From Casuarius casuarius (lineage: Eukaryota; Chordata; Aves; Casuariiformes; Casuariidae), in assembly GCA_003342895.1 (NCBI GenBank), contig PTFA01000081.1, forward strand, positions 1,457,397 to 1,521,396: a stretch of DNA of 64,000 nucleotides. Reading direction: 5' to 3'. This document shows, one piece after another, positions 1-15,100 of this stretch. How positions within the stretch are numbered: position 1 is the first letter of the stretch; every line of letters begins with the position of its first letter. The translations under genes and the position numbers were made by a program. The notes below the pieces were generated by a model. It was given only the letters and a program-made list of their open reading frames with translations. It was not told where the DNA came from and did no database searches.

Positions 1-3000
1 GTTATTTTGAATGTATGTCAATATTTTCATGTGTAGGAAGCAGCTGGAACTTTTTTTGCTTTGGAGAACTTGCAGAAAAGTAGTGCTTACTGAAAGTCCA
101 TAGGTGTCCCATCATAGTTCTAATGTTTGTAGTTGGGATTGTAATGGTCATATAATGCCGAATTGTCTTGACTGTACTCTTCTGTTGAGTAAGTTTAGCT
201 GTAAGCACTTTAAGTGTGTATTCAGTCCAGTGAGGAAATCTGTCTTACATAATCATATTTTCTGTGCATGCACATGTGTCTGTCTGGTTTTCCTCTCCTC
301 CATGTTGATGCCTCCAGTAACTTTTGCATTTGGCCAATTCATCTAAATTTGACTGTAGTTTGTAAAAATTGAAAAAATATATTTTTTGGAAAGTTTCATG
401 AACTTTTTGAAACTAGGTAGACTCTAGTGATGCTCTCAATGTGGAGAAATGAATCCCAAACAGGTTAGAGGTATCCACAGGAAATCAAGCTTTGCTAGAT
501 TTACTGCTTACCGAGATTTTTAAATTTTTAACAGGGATGTTTCTCAGATCATTTTTCCACTGTTATACAGTTTGAATGGCTTGATTACCTCTGCCTTAGC
601 TATCCAGCTGATATCTTAAAGGGCTGTTGTAGCCAGTCTGTTTCATGTACCCTTGGGTAGGGTGTTCTGTGCCTAATGATCCTTGGAAGAATACAGTCTT
701 CATACGTTGTTTAGTGTGCTAGTCTGATCCTCTCATCCATTCTGGTGTCAGTGTGTGTTTCTGTCCACAAGCAGAGTTAGGTCTTTAATTCTTCAAAGCA
801 CTCTATAAATTGATTGTGAACCTTAATCTCTTTTCTGTATGGTGTCTTACTCAGAAACTGATCCTAATTGATGACTTTAAGTGTTATTCCAGTACAGATT
901 ATTAAATTGTGAAATGCAAATCTTTTCTAAAATTGACACTTGAATTCTTACTGACTTTGAGCTGAGCTGGTGAATCCAGTTTTAGAGGTATTTTAGCACA
1001 TTGAGCACCTTGCTGGTAAGTAAGTAATGTGTTGGTTTTAGACTGAATTAGGTGGTTTATTTCTCTCAAATTTCAAGCCTTCAGTTGATCAGATTCTTGA
1101 TGATTCTGAGTTTCTCTCAAGAGCTAAGATTTCAGTCAAACTTGAAAATTACAGTAGCATTGATTCTTCTTCAGATACTATTATTTCTCAGTCATAGGAT
1201 TCACAGGTGCAGCTTGGATCAAATCTTTATTTATAGTAGTCTCTGTGTGTGCTTGCGAGCTATCTTAATTTTCTGTGCATTGCTGCACAGAAACTCATGG
1301 CACTTCAGATTGCAGAAGCAGATACCTGGAATCACACTAAATAGGGATATTTTTCTCTAAGAAAAGCATGGTGTCTTGAATTTAATGATGTTTATGCCAC
1401 TGTAATTTTAGCTTTAAGGTTTCTCTAATACTGACAGGTATTTGTCTGATCTGTTGGACAGCAAGCCAGGCTTGCTTGACCTGCCTTTCCTTTATCAGGA
1501 TTATTGTTTGTGCTTTCTGTAGCTTTCTCTTATCCATTCTATTTGTTGGAATTCATGTGTAGAGCTCTGAGATATGAGCAATTATCCAACTTTCTTAGCA
1601 CTATAAAAAATCTTCTGAAAATCTGTCTGTGAAGCTTTGTGGGACAACTTGACTTTCTGTAATGGCCCTAAGCACAGATGTTATTGTAGTTGCTGTCACA
1701 TGCTGCTTTGCTGGAAAAGCATTTTTTTTCAAGTCAATATATTTCAGTAGTGGGAATAAAATGAGGCTTGGAAGCTTTTCACAGTTCTGGTACCAGGGTT
1801 TGTGTGTTTTTAAAAGTCATGCAAAGAGATTCTGGAAGTTTTTGGGTTTATATGTTCACCAGGAGAAGGAGGCTGTTGAGGAAGTGTTCATAATAGATTT
1901 GGAGAGTATGTTAAAATGAAAGATTGTTCCCCTGTAAGAGGAAGACTGTATCTTCATGGTTTCCATTTACTTTCTTCTTCAAAGTTCTAATGGAATTTTG
2001 ACCAAAAAATTTTGAAAAGAGGGGAAGCTGCAGTGGGGCAGATAGTACCCTCCCTGCTGATAACATCCTTCTAGTATTCTCAGAAATGGAGTGGAAAGGG
2101 TAGGAGTGTTGTTCCGTTAAAGAGCACTAACTGTGAGATGCTTACATCATCTGAGCTGCAACCAGTGTGTATTTTCTAAGTAGAAATTTGCAGAGCCCCT
2201 ACCAAATTAGAGCCCACTCTAATTACAAGTAAATAACCATAAAATAATCTTCATTTTTGTTTCCAGGGCAAAGATAATCATAGTCAAAGACCAAAGATCT
2301 CTCTGTGTTGCTATTCAACTACCCTCTAGTCCTTCTCCTTTAAATGTAAACAAGTGTTCTCAGCAGGATCAGGCTGTGAGAAAGCTATTTTAGGGACATA
2401 GACTGGGTAAGGCTATCAGTTTTATTGCTTGTCCTTGCAGTGAGGCAGGGTCATTTACACAGCAGGTACAGTATTTGAGAGAGCTTTTTGATATATCCAC
2501 ACTTTAGTGCAGTTCATCTGAGGAATGTAGTGTGCAACACTGATGGGAAGGATAATACCGGTAGTGGTTTAATGAAGGAAAGATGGTTTTAGCTATGCAA
2601 TAGAGCTAGACTACATAGCTGGATTAGTGCAGAAGTGTTTATATCTTTTATTTTCCTTTTTTGCATTGGTCAGAATTGGTCATAAGCTCATACAATTTCA
2701 TTCTTGGTTTTGCCTTTGTGTTCAGCCAACAGTAGCATATTGTGTCTTTTTTTTTTTTTTTGGTATGGACATATCTGTAATCAAGTCATCTCCTTTGCTT
2801 TTTATGGAAACATCAGGTAGAAATGTTTTTGGAGATGATCCTAAGTGCATGGACAGAAAAAGATCTTGTCTTAAAAGATTTTCTGTAGTATTTTGTTGCA
2901 AGGATGGCTGCTCAATATAGCAGAAAACTGCAGTAAACAAAAAGCTCTACCTAGCACAGAAATGTAAAATAAATTGACGTTTTAGTTGTCAATGGCATGA

Positions 3001-3023
3001 AAAATTTTTCATTCATTTTCCAG
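1..3023 (+). other. Intron upstream of the first visible nardilysin-like exon
   Basis: AT-rich sequence with no open frame resembling nardilysin. The exon expected just before 3,024, ending in a conserved stretch like the xxEFHYQEQ of NRDC, could not be found. This segment is therefore read as intron, and the 5' half of the gene should lie to the left. A T-run sits at 2,747-2,761. Confidence 0.6.
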
Positions 3024-3128
3024 ACTGATCCAATTGATTATATTGAAAATATTTGTGAGAACATGCATCTTTTTCGTAAGCAGGACTTTCTGACAGGCGA
3101 TCAACTTTTGTTCGAGTACAAACCTGAA
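3024..3128 (+). CDS. NRDC-like: Nardilysin-like exon A (phase 0 to 0)
   Basis: The acceptor TTTTCCAG precedes ACT GAT CCA and the donor is GAA|GTGAGT. The 35 codons start TDPIDYIENICENMHL and end FLTGDQLLFEYKPE, a highly conserved nardilysin block. Confidence 0.95.
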
Positions 3129-6100
3129 GTGAGTAGAATATAAGCATTTGAGGTAGGAAAATTCAGTATATTGAGTGTATGTAAAATTCAAGAATCTTGA
3201 CTAAGTATTAATATATTTCTGTGTGTATTTGAATTTGAATTAAGTTTCTTCATCATCTGTGTAGGTCATTACTGACATCCTTGGCCTGCTCTGCCCTGAG
3301 AGAGCTAATCTTTGTCTGTTGTCTGCTGACAATGAGGGAAGGTGCCCTCTAAAGGAGAGATGGTTTGAGACACCGTACAGTGTAGAGGGTAAAATAAGCC
3401 TCTGAAGAATTTAGAGTTTTTTTCAAATGCAAATGAAAGCTATAAAAGTTAGAAGCATAATGTCTGATCACCTCCATCTGGATATAGGAAAATAAAATCC
3501 AACTAGTCAGCTCTTATGATTGCTTGATGAGTTTCAGTTGCTGACCTGACTGCATGAGAGTTGCTGGGGGTTTGGGTGTTTTTGTGGCAATTCCTCTGTA
3601 TATATTTTTTAGTAGTCTAGCCTACCTAACCTTATGGGCCCGGTCTTCTTTGGGAGAAAAGAAGTTTCCATTTAAGGAAATAAGTAAAGAGATGAAAACA
3701 TAAGCAGTGCCTATAGCAGAATTTTATGGTAACTAAGAACGATAATGCGTATGATTTTGATTTAAGTTTAAGCTACTTTACTTCAAAATTTGTTTCAAAA
3801 CAAATTTTAAAACTAAGCTGCATTTGCTTCACAGACATTGACCAATACTGGGCTGATGTGTGGGCCAGTGACTTTGAGTTAAATCAGGACTTGCACCTTC
3901 CAGAAGAAAATAAATATATAGGTAAGACATCAGTGTCCGATTGAATTCTGTCATAGTTTTCTTCTCCAAATTATACCACTTGAGAATAGGTGATATCTGA
4001 AAAATGGTCTATATATACTTCTATATGGATGCTCATTTTCAATATCTGGCTACAGGAAGATTTTTATTTGTGTTGAATTTTTGTAAAGATTTTTAGAAAT
4101 GATAATTTTGGACCAAATTTTGTTTGGCCTTGTTTCTTTACCATATTTTTAAAGCAAAGTGAAATACAACAGTCATAATGCATTCAGGATAATCTGTAAG
4201 CAGCTAGAGAGGACTGAAGTTGGTTTATGTGTTGTGGTTGTTGGCTAGCTACAGTGTTTTAGAATGCACAACCTTTTTGTTTTTCGTAAGGAACAGAAAG
4301 ACTAAAAACATTGTCTTGAATATATCATAGTAGTCCATCTATACTTCACTTTACGATTGGTACTGCTTATGAGACAAAGTACTGCTATGGGACCAAATTA
4401 ATTACCTCTGTGTCCAACTCTGTGTGCAACTTAATGTAACACAGGGACATAGAAGAGAGGAGAGAATTTTATTTTTGAAAGTAGCATACTTGGACAGTGG
4501 ATCTGACATATAAACATCTGTGTGTTGTGTTTCTGTGTTAGCCACTGATTTCTCCCTAAAGGCACCTGATTTCCCCAAGATGGATTATCCAGTCAAAATT
4601 CTGGATATACCACAGGGATGCATGTGGTACAAGAGGGACAAGAGATTCAAGAAACCTAAAGGTAACTAGTGTATTAACAAATGTGCAAAACAAAGCCTTC
4701 TCCAGATTTCCCTTATCACACATTCAGTATTGGCAGTTTTCTTAGAATTGGAAATTTTTGTTTCACTGTGTTCCAAAATCCAGGCAACACCAATTGTTAC
4801 TCTTGTTAAATTCCTATCCATTTCCTTTGTATAGCCTTTTTTTTTTCTGTGAGTAGATAGCTCTTCATACCAAATAGGCTTTTCCTAAGCCATGTCTCTG
4901 GAGAGAGATGTTAGTGCTGAACTACAGCATTATTGTTTTTTGAGTCTCGTTTGTGTAGCCAGTTGTATCCTATCCTTCATTACTTTTACCTTCTGGGCCC
5001 CTAGCCCAAATATCCACGTCTGTTTCAGCACCAGCCTTTACAGATTGCTAGTGTGTGAGGTCTTTGACCCAACTTTGAGGAAGACGTCACAGATTTCTGA
5101 TGGTACCTACAGAAGATCTAATGTTGAAGTTAGGTAAGGTGTACATGTTTTCTTCCTTATGGTGACACAAATCTTCATGTTGGATTTAGGAAGAAGAAAA
5201 GAGCTTAAATGCTTGCCCATCAATTTTTATCCTGCAGTAGGATAAGAAAGGTCAGGCAATAACTTACGTTCAAAAAGAAGACTTCAGTATAATGAGATTG
5301 GTTTATTTAATAGTAAAGAAAAGGTCATATCTTTTGTTCTTTTATTATCACATAGATTTTGTAAAGTTGAGGTTGGTTTATCACCATTTGTGTTCTATGG
5401 CTTTGTTATTCCATTCCTGAGGAAAAAAGGTCATCTTTTCCGTGGGTACCTGATGTTTCTTAGTCTATTACAACTGCATTATTTCTGTTGAAGCTTGAAG
5501 GACTTTTTTCTTGCTTTTTTCTTGCTTTTTTTCTTCTATTTTCTTTTTCTCCTAACTTCATCTGGCTCCTGTCAACCCCGTTCTAACTGGCTACTTTGTC
5601 ATGCAGTCTACTATACCAGAAATGCCTGGATATGAGTATATCTTTATTTCTCACTTGTCTTAGCTGGGTTATATAAACTTGAATGTCTTAACTATGCTAC
5701 CCTGATAAGCCACTTTGATTCAAGTGAATTTTTTTCTTTTCGTGTTTTGTTCACTATGCAAGAGCTTGGAGAGATTTAAACTCTGGAACCTTTCTTTATG
5801 GGAATGCATCACAGTACCTGTCTTAAAAAGAAGGGTCAGTAGAAGACAGCATCTGATAATTATTGGCATTCTTATCATTTCTTTCTTCAACATGAAGCTG
5901 CTCCAGGAACTGAAAGCCCTTTTCACAACTCACTTTATATCCTCTTTTCAAAGAAATGTTGATTTCCTGTGAAAATCCAACTAAGAGAATAGGAGAGCAT
6001 CTCAGGAGCAAAAGCACCTGGGAAGAAAGAGGCAGTTTTGGGCTTGCAAGTCTGATAGTTTAAAAAGCAAATAAATAAAAACAAAACAAAACCAGAAAAT

Positions 6101-9100
6101 GACAGAAATGCCAAACCGAAAAACCCGCAATCCATCCTTGCCCTCAAACCTTCATCTTTTCTCTATATACTCAGAAAATATTATCTGTAATCACTGAGAC
6201 ACAGTATAAAATTAAACTATATTACTATTATTAATATAAAGATTTTGTGTAGGATAATACTTTAGTTGTTATTGGGAAGCTTTTTGATGTGGCATTTATA
6301 TACTGCAAGAGGGTTTTTTTTTGTTTTAGAGTCCTTTTTATTGCTTTTGACATAAAGGAGTAATATTAACATCTGTAAAGATAACGGAAACAGATAAAGA
6401 CATTATGCCTGTCTTTAGTAATTTACAAGCTGAATATGTATTAAATCTGTTTTCACCAGAAAGGTGGCTTTTTGCAGTTCATAAATGCAAAGTGACTACA
6501 ATTCCAAGTTCTCTTTAGATTTAAGTGTAGTTCAAAGAACACAAGTTGGCTAAAACAGAACAGTCTAGAGGAAAAATATCTGCATACTTGAATTGAAGCT
6601 GACATTGTTTCTGCCGCTGTTCTTTTTTTTTTCTTTCTTTTTTTTTTTTTTCCTGTCTCCACAGCTTATGTACATTTCCACCTGATTTCTTCACAGGTGC
6701 AACAGTCTGCAAAGAGGTAAGAATACTTCTCTGTAATCTGCCTTGCAGGCCAAGACAGAAAATTGATTCTACAATGAAGTGGTACCAATTAAAATGTCCA
6801 ATGCAGCTTAGAATAAAGACTGACTTTCTTTCATTTAATTTTCTTTGTAGTTCAGTAGTTCTCTTTTGAGGAGGTGTGGAATGGAGTATTTTTGCCAGAG
6901 AAAGGAAATGCGTATTAGGTATTAGTGCAGTTGTCTCAATGTAAAAGTTGTTTATCAACCTTATAGTAATTATAGTAATTTGCCAGAACAGAAAGCTCAT
7001 CAAAGACTCGACTGGAATGGGCCATCAACTGTGGGCAGCACACTCAACAAGCTGAAAAATCTCCTGTATGTAGCTGTGGAAGAACCTGAGATAGAGCAGC
7101 AATAGACTCTGTGTATATTGCATAGTCTTCTGCTTGTAACTCAGTAAATACATTACATCCCCCCCATATGCAGCATGCTCACTAACCTTTGATCAAGACT
7201 GTTTTAACAAAATGTCTAGTAGTTTTATTATAAGATCACTAAGGAGCTGCATAAAAGGGTAGAACCATTTTTCTGGAAATATCTTTGTATACCTTTTTTT
7301 CATCAGGCCTTAGTAGCATAGGTTTTGAATTTTTAATAGATCCTAATGTTCTGGGGTACTTCGCAATTTTTGACCATCAAGAAAGACTCCTTAAAATGAT
7401 GGAACATACTTATACCTATTGTATCTCTATCAGAGCCACTTCCATTTCAGATAAGGATGTGAATCTTCCAAATGTCTTTAAGGAGCTACTTTTAACACAT
7501 TTTTAGCGTTATTTGTATTTAACAAACAAATTTTACCTAGAATTAATCTAGTCCTTAAAAATTAATTCTTTATTCAGTTAGGTGTTACCCTCGTGTACTC
7601 TAGAGAATGGTGCAGATTATTATACTTTGTAGCTTTAATAAGCTTTTTTCTTTTCATCAGATCTACAAAACTTTTAAATTTCATGCCAGAAATCCTAGAA
7701 GACATTCTTGTGTGTCCTTTGAATGAAAAACGTAATTCATAACTAGGTGTTTCAAGCTTTTAGCCTGAACAGCTTCTTATTCTAAAACTATTGTCTTGAA
7801 TATTTGTGTCTTTTCTATGTTGATTCCCACTCTCACTTCCTTTTTCATTTATGAAGTGTGGTGCTTCTAGAGATTTTTGTTAGCATCCTCTCTCTGAATC
7901 TCTCAGAACCAGCATATGGAGCTGATATTGCTAAACTGAAGTACAAACTAGTGGCTGGAGAGCATGGTTTGATCATTAGAGTGAAAGGATTCAATCATAA
8001 ACTACCTGTAAGTACCAAATAGACATCCTCCTTAACAGAGTTCAACAAATCAGGTGTTGAACATTATTTTCTAAGTTAGTCAGAAGCCTGAAATACTTAG
8101 GTTTATGTTGCAACTCATTAATTCATGGTTTTACATTGTTTTAATAACTGTGGAGGGGTAATGGTTTTGTATGTAATAACCATGTACATTTCCTGCTGAG
8201 TTCCTCAAAACATGTAAGGTTAGTGAGAGGAAGACTTATGCTTTAAGATGGAGATTTTATGACATGAATTACAACAAGAATGAGCATGGAGTAAAGAAGG
8301 CTAAATACAAAGAAATTGGTCTTTGACTAAGTCAATGTTTTTTGCATGCAGTAAGAAAGAAAATCAAATGAAACTGTTTAAAATACTAACATCTGATGTG
8401 AAATTTATAATGCAACTCTCCTCAGTATAAATCTGATTTTAACTTCTGCTTATTACATGTAAGCTTCCCATGGCTTCCTCTAATGGAAGTGGTCTAGGAT
8501 CCAGGGACAAGAGAGGTGACAAGGGCAGGTATGTGTGCAGGGCATATTGTTTGAAGGTGCAAGAAGGAGAAAGCTGGGAGGGCTAATGAGGCACACAAAA
8601 GCAAGCTGGGACAAGTCAGTGTTTGCTCCTGCCTGTTTCCACTTAATGCAGCTGTTGTTAAAAAGTGCTTTCCTAATAGCTTTTCTGTTCCACATTATGG
8701 GATAGACAGTAACTGCCACAGGTGCATCTTTTTTGACTCTCTGACCTCCCCTATTTACAAAAAGTGTCTTTGGCACAGACTAATCTCCACCAGCTGGTTA
8801 TGTGAGAGAAGCAGTTACCAGTATGACTACTGATGAACTGTTTCCTGTTAGATGAGTAAAATAAAGATACTTGTGCAATACAGGTAAGTTTCTGTTAGCG
8901 TGGGAACTTACCTCTGGCTACTAAGAGCCTTGTGTTAGTTGTGAACTTCTGGACCCATGAAGAACTTGTGTCACTAAAGCTGTTAATCTCAGTTCTCAAG
9001 TTGTTGCAGCTGGTTTTCAGAAGCTTATCAGTCATCACAGGGGTGGCTTTTGAGAGAAAAGCGAAATAGGGAGAGAGGTTATTGCACCCAACTATTCAGT

Positions 9101-12100
9101 TGTAAGGAAGAGATTTTCAGGAACTCTTGGAGCAGAATTTAATTTGAAGCCAAAGAAAATGAATAATCTAGAACAAGAAAAAAAATCGTGTAAGGGATAC
9201 ATATATATTCATAAATTTGGTATACCTTTCTGTCTTCTCTGGAGTCCTGCATACATTTTGACTATGAGGCAGGGATGAAAGGAACAGAATGAATTTTCAT
9301 CCCCTCTATGATATCTTTTTTTGAGACTAGAGGTAAGTAAGATACTTGCATGCTCTGCAGGATGATGTAAGAGAAGATTTCACTGTCTAGATTCATTCCA
9401 TCAGTATGCTTAGGCTGTTTCTCTCTTTGTGGACTTTGTTTTCAAGTAAATAATTTTCACTGTCATTTACTGATTATTATAATTTTAAATTATTAATCTA
9501 TTTTGTATTAAAAGATAGCTATATAATTTTAAGTTCTCTTGCTAAAAAGATTCATATGGTTTTAGCAAAATTTTTATCTGATTGATGTGCAGTAACTGTG
9601 ATATGTCCTGGTAATTGATCATTTATTTTTAAACAATTAATTTCTTTATTCAAGATCTTACTGTATTTTATATACAATTAATTAGATAGCAGGAGATGCT
9701 GTAGCAGGTTTAAACGGTGTATTTTTGGAAGCTCTTTTTTTGTCTCATGTTTTGTTGATTTGAAGAGAACTGAGTCCTCCTCCTCCTAATGGTACAAATG
9801 ACTAAGAAATAGTATTTCCTTTACAGCTACTGCTTCAGCTCGTCATTGACCATGTGTCTGACTTCAGTTTTACTCCAGCAGTTTTTGAAATGATTAAAGA
9901 GGAACTAAAAAAGACCTATTTCAATATGCTCATCAAACCAGAGGTGCTAGCCAAGTGAGTCTCTGTGGGAAAGGCTTAATTCTAGGGTAGTGGTAGAAAA
10001 GAAAGCAATTTTTTTTTTCCTATGTTGTCATGGTAGCATACTGTAGCAGCTTGAGGAGTTGTTTGTCTTTTTGTCATAAATTACCATATAGTGCTTTGCA
10101 TAGTCTTATTGAATATAGTGAATGCTAGCACAATAATTATATGTGAGCACAATTTTCAAATTGTCAAATATTTTTGCTTTATACTAAGTACCCAATATTT
10201 ATGATGAAGTTCCAAAAGTTGACATGAATTCATATATAGAAACGGTTGTCATATGTATTTTTGTTACAGTTGCTTGCATTTCTTCTGTCATTAACCTCTG
10301 TGTGTACCCACTGTAAGTTTCAAATTCCTCATTAGAGGATTCTCAGATTTTCTGAAAAAGTATCAGCTGGGGTCATTCTTCTCCCAGCATCCCAGCCCAG
10401 CTGCCCTTTGGTTCCTTCTAATTGCTAGTGGGCTGAGATCACAAACATTGGATTCTCTTTCCATACCAGTCCCCCTCATCCTCCCTGTAAGAAACTTCAT
10501 TTATACTTTGATTATCATTTACACGGCTTTTGTTCATTTGTTTTTCTTCTTAAAAATACGGTTAAAGAGAGAAGAGGAGATACTGAAGGCCTTACGCTGC
10601 AGACATAGGGATAAGTTGATCAGTTGACAAAACTGACATTGTGTAAGATCAGTGTCAACCAGCAAAATTTCTGCCTGATCTTTACTGAAGTCAGAGCTTT
10701 TTTGTAGCCCAAAAGAGCAAAAGATACCTAGAATCTTCTTCAAAAAACTGCATTAATGAAGCTCTTGAGGAAAGACAGTATTTTGTACTGTATGAATATC
10801 ACCTCACATCTTGATATTCTTTGGATTTCATGACATAAATATTCTGATAGCCCAGTGTGATGAATTTCTTAAAAGAGAAAATGTCAATCAAAATAATACA
10901 GGGATGTAGCCTCCTGACCTGTAGGAGTAGATAGAGGTTGCTTCTCTTTGGCCTTCTTCTTGCTATGAAGAAAGAGTGCATTCTGAAATGGAGACATTAG
11001 ATCAAAGCTTTTAGGGTATTTCATAGTCTTCGTATCACTAACAGCTGTTGACAATACAAATGATGTTGTCTTCATTTGGAGTTTGCCTTGAGTTGTCTAA
11101 CTGAAATTAAAAGGCATCTGTATACCTGCAGATTAAAAGGCTTCTGATTCTGCAGTTTTTCATCAGAAATGCACAGCAGTGTAAAGCATCAATGACAAGA
11201 ACTGCTGGGTATTGTTCTGCTCCAGTATTTAGGACTATAGACTGCTATATAGCTAGTGCAAACTGTGCATAGGTCCCCTCTTTTCTGATTATTTGCATCA
11301 AATAATTATATATATCATTATTACGTTAGGCAGTTTATTAAAAATTCCATTGTATACAACAAAACCAACTCCAGCAAAAAGGCAATCCCATGTTAAATGT
11401 CATCTCTAGAAATACAACATATTGGAGGGTGTATAGTGGTTATCTCTTGTCAGATCACTTTTACTCAGGCCAGTTTCTCAGCAACATGTGCTGTTTTTCC
11501 TTCTAAATGATTGGCTCTTTGGTGTCAAATATTTCTGCAGTGACACTGACTGATTTTTTTCTCATCAATTTGTTTTTCATTGCAATGAGACCTTCCAAGA
11601 TGTTGTAGTCTGATCTACTCTACTGCTTGCCACAGTTGTGACGTGCATTTCTGAATTAAAATGGATTAAATGTTTTTTGTTTTCTAGAGACCTACATCAT
11701 GTAATTTTGGAGCATGGCAAGTGGTCTGTGATAGACAAATACAGGAGATTAATGAAGGGACTTTCTGCAGAGTCTTTATTGTCCTTTGTTAAGGCTTTCA
11801 AATCACAGCTATTTGTTGAGGGTTTAGCACAAGGAAATGTAACATGTCAAGTAAGTATTAAGCTCAATGGCGAAAGTTTGGGCTGTGTCTTTCTCTCTCT
11901 CTCTCTCTCTCTTTTTTCTTTTTTTTTTTTTTTTTAAACATAGGTTTTAAAAACTACTGCTATGTTTTAAAACTACTGCTAACCATTTTGACAGCCTTAT
12001 TTTCTACTAGTATTTTGGCAGATCCAGGTGACATGAGAGTGCCAACATAGTCTAGAATACTTTGCTCTTTTACTCTTGTATTGTCTAAACACAAGTAATT

Positions 12101-15100
12101 GTTATATGCTTCAAATATGGTTTCAGTGGTGTATTTAAGAACCAGAAGTTGTTCAGGCTATACTCTGCTAGTCTGTATTTCTAGTGGAATCATTCTAACT
12201 GTGCAGCTATTGGTTTTTTTTCTTGCTAAATTTGTAGTGTAAGTACAGCCAAGTGATAGGATTGACTACAGCAATACAGCTTAACGTCCTGTTATCATTC
12301 TCAGAATTCATCTGCCTGTCTACAGGCGTAAGTGATAGCTAGCAGTCTGATGTAGACCAGAGGTCCTTGCTTTTAAAAAGCTGGTCATAACAAGGTAGAC
12401 TTGTACGATACTGCCTCTACTTCTCGCTAGATATGCAAGTTTGCTGTTTTTACAACAAGAAAGCAGTCTTGTAGAAACTTTTGCCAAAGATTCTATTAGA
12501 ACTAGAGGTTCTGGTAATTTCCGAGGTATTCTTGTGGGATGCTGGCTTGAAAGTTAAGCTGAAGATTTGGGCATAACTATCATAGAGTTAAGATGTGTTT
12601 TGTGCTGTTGATAATGCAGCGTTATACTTACTGTGTAGTCACCAACCTCCTTCCGCTGTTCTGTTGTTTTCTTATTTGTCGCTTTTCCCTCAACTGGAGC
12701 TGGAGTTTCTTTCCAAGCATTTCATCGTCAAATGCAAGGCAGGCTGCTCCTCTAAGTTTCTTGTATCTGGTGTGCTGTTTGCTTGAAGTGTATTACACCG
12801 AATCTTTCATGGGTTCTTTTCTTGCTCACACGTTGTTCATGAGAGAGGCTCCCAAGAAAGAAATTATATTGGTGACCTTTTTCCTTCTGCAATATAGAAT
12901 AGAGCAGATTCTCTTGTCACCTTTGAGAGACTTGGAACTTGGCAAATCACTGGATACAAGGGTACTGGAATAGCATGGCAAAGCCGGGCAATCTGTCCGT
13001 TTCTGAATGTTGCAGAATACATTGGGACAAATAATTCCCTTTCCAAAGTTAAACTAAGTTTATACTTTCTCTCCTAGGAAGCAAAGGATTTCCTGAGTTA
13101 TGTTGTGGAGTGAGTATCTGTTTGATTCCTGTGTAATTCGCCTTCAGTTATTCCTCTTCTGGAGGAGAGGAGTTGGCTAGGGTGGGAAGAATACTGAAGA
13201 CATAATTGAAATTCCTTAAAGACTTTTAAGTATATATCACGATAATATAGAAAGCTTCTATTTCTTTCTGTTCATTAAATAGGAAGTAGTTTTAAGGGGA
13301 GGGGAATGATGTTGAATTGACAGCATCTGGATTGTGAAGCCTTGCTTTGTGCATTTTGCCTAAGACATGAGTGCATGTTTGACACTTTGCTGATTTTGCT
13401 CCCTTCAGAAAGCTCCAGGTTGCCCCTCTGGCCCATTCCTGCCCTGTTCAGTTCCGGGTGGTGGATTTGCCAAATGCGCACCTGCTCTGTAAGGTGAAAA
13501 CTCTTAACAGGAATGATGCCAACTCTGAAGTAACAGTTTATTATCAGGTAATGTACTAGAGATTTGCACATAATCGTAATTTGCACATAATCATTTATAT
13601 TAGTAGTTTGCTGTGCAGTCACAATTTAAAGAGCTATCAACACAGAGCCATCAAAAAGCAGAACCAGCCTGTGTGATCACTGTGCAAGGAAAGTGAATTC
13701 AATTATAGTGATTCTGTAAGCACACTCCCAGTGCACAAGAGCTGCTTTTTTGAGACCTACTAAAATTCTTGATGAAATTACAGCCTATATTATTTTGTAT
13801 ATGATTATTTTGAATATGTATCTTCTGCTTTTCCATATGTTATCCACTCCAGTCTTCGTATTGTCACCTTTCTTATCTTTCTTGCCATCAATTTTTCCTG
13901 CAGTTAATTCAAGATAGTCTTTCTACTCATGCAGTGGATTCGAAATGAAATTGTTTGCTTTCTGCTTTGGAGGCACGATGGAAAACCAGAAGTTATTGGC
14001 TTTTGATTTTTCGTAATAACTTACTGAGCTGTTAATCCTGAAGACCATCCAGGCTGGATTTGTTTGTTTGTTTTAGGCTGGGGCAAGGAGTTTAAGAGAA
14101 TGTGTTCTTATGGAGTTGCTTGTGGTAAGTTCTGACCTTTCCTAACAAATCTTGAATGCTTACTGGGACTTGTATAGGCTGCAGTTATATTCCATGCAAT
14201 GTCTGGTGCTTGGAAAAATAATGGTTAATACTAAGATGGCCATAACTCTGAAGACATGTATATTTGTTATATCCTATTACCACTTTCCTAGTATAAGTAC
14301 TTCGGACTATCCTGGTACTTCAAATAATGCACTGTTTCACTTAAGAACAAATAAATAAAAACTTTCATTATAAAATATATATGCTTGTGAAGGTTAACCT
14401 CCTGTCTTATCCTGTTGCAGGACACAGATTTTTCCCTGTGTTAATTTCTTCCTAGGACAGTGAGGACAGGAGGATTTGTTTGAGTTTAGTGGTTTTAGTC
14501 CCTTCTTCCTTGATTTGACCATGCTTGTCTATTGGGTATGAAGCAGTGTGGGTATGGTAAAATATCTACAGTTGTACGCAGAAGTACATTTTGACTAAAT
14601 TCAGGCTGTATTTCAGACACATATGGAGGAGCCTTGTTTCAATTTCCTGCGAACCAAAGAAACACTTGGGTAAGCTTGTTTTTGGGAAGTATAGCTCCTT
14701 TCATCTGGTTTTTCATCAGCAATTAGTCCCGTATACCTTGTTGCTATGAGAAGCTGTTACTGTGTGTAATTCCTGGAATAGCATAGCTGAAAGTACAGAG
14801 TAATACAGTACAAACAAACACAGCATCATCACAGGATATTTCTGTCACAGCAGCTCGATAAATTAATCTAGGTCTACAGATGGGTCCATTTCCTACCTTT
14901 AGTTGCACGTAACTGGAGCTTAGGGTGGTTTCCTATCTGCGTTTATTTGTATTATGTACAGTCTGAATCTAGGCCAGTATTCATATTTTGAATCCTCTTC
15001 CTTTTCTAATTTAGTTGCTTTGGTACCCTGTATATTGCAGTTACATTAGCAAAACTTCTATAAACTCGTAACATGCCTGAAGAAAGATCTGTATATTGTG

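Noticed and set aside
1..3023. Upstream nardilysin exons, for example frames at 540-610 or 1,440-1,500
   Set aside because: Short frames follow AG sites but contain stops or do not resemble the expected region before the first recognised exon.
6521..7003. 160-codon minus-strand ORF with Lys-rich run
   Set aside because: The Lys/Arg run is the complement of the polypyrimidine tract before nardilysin-like exon E, and the frame overlaps that real exon.
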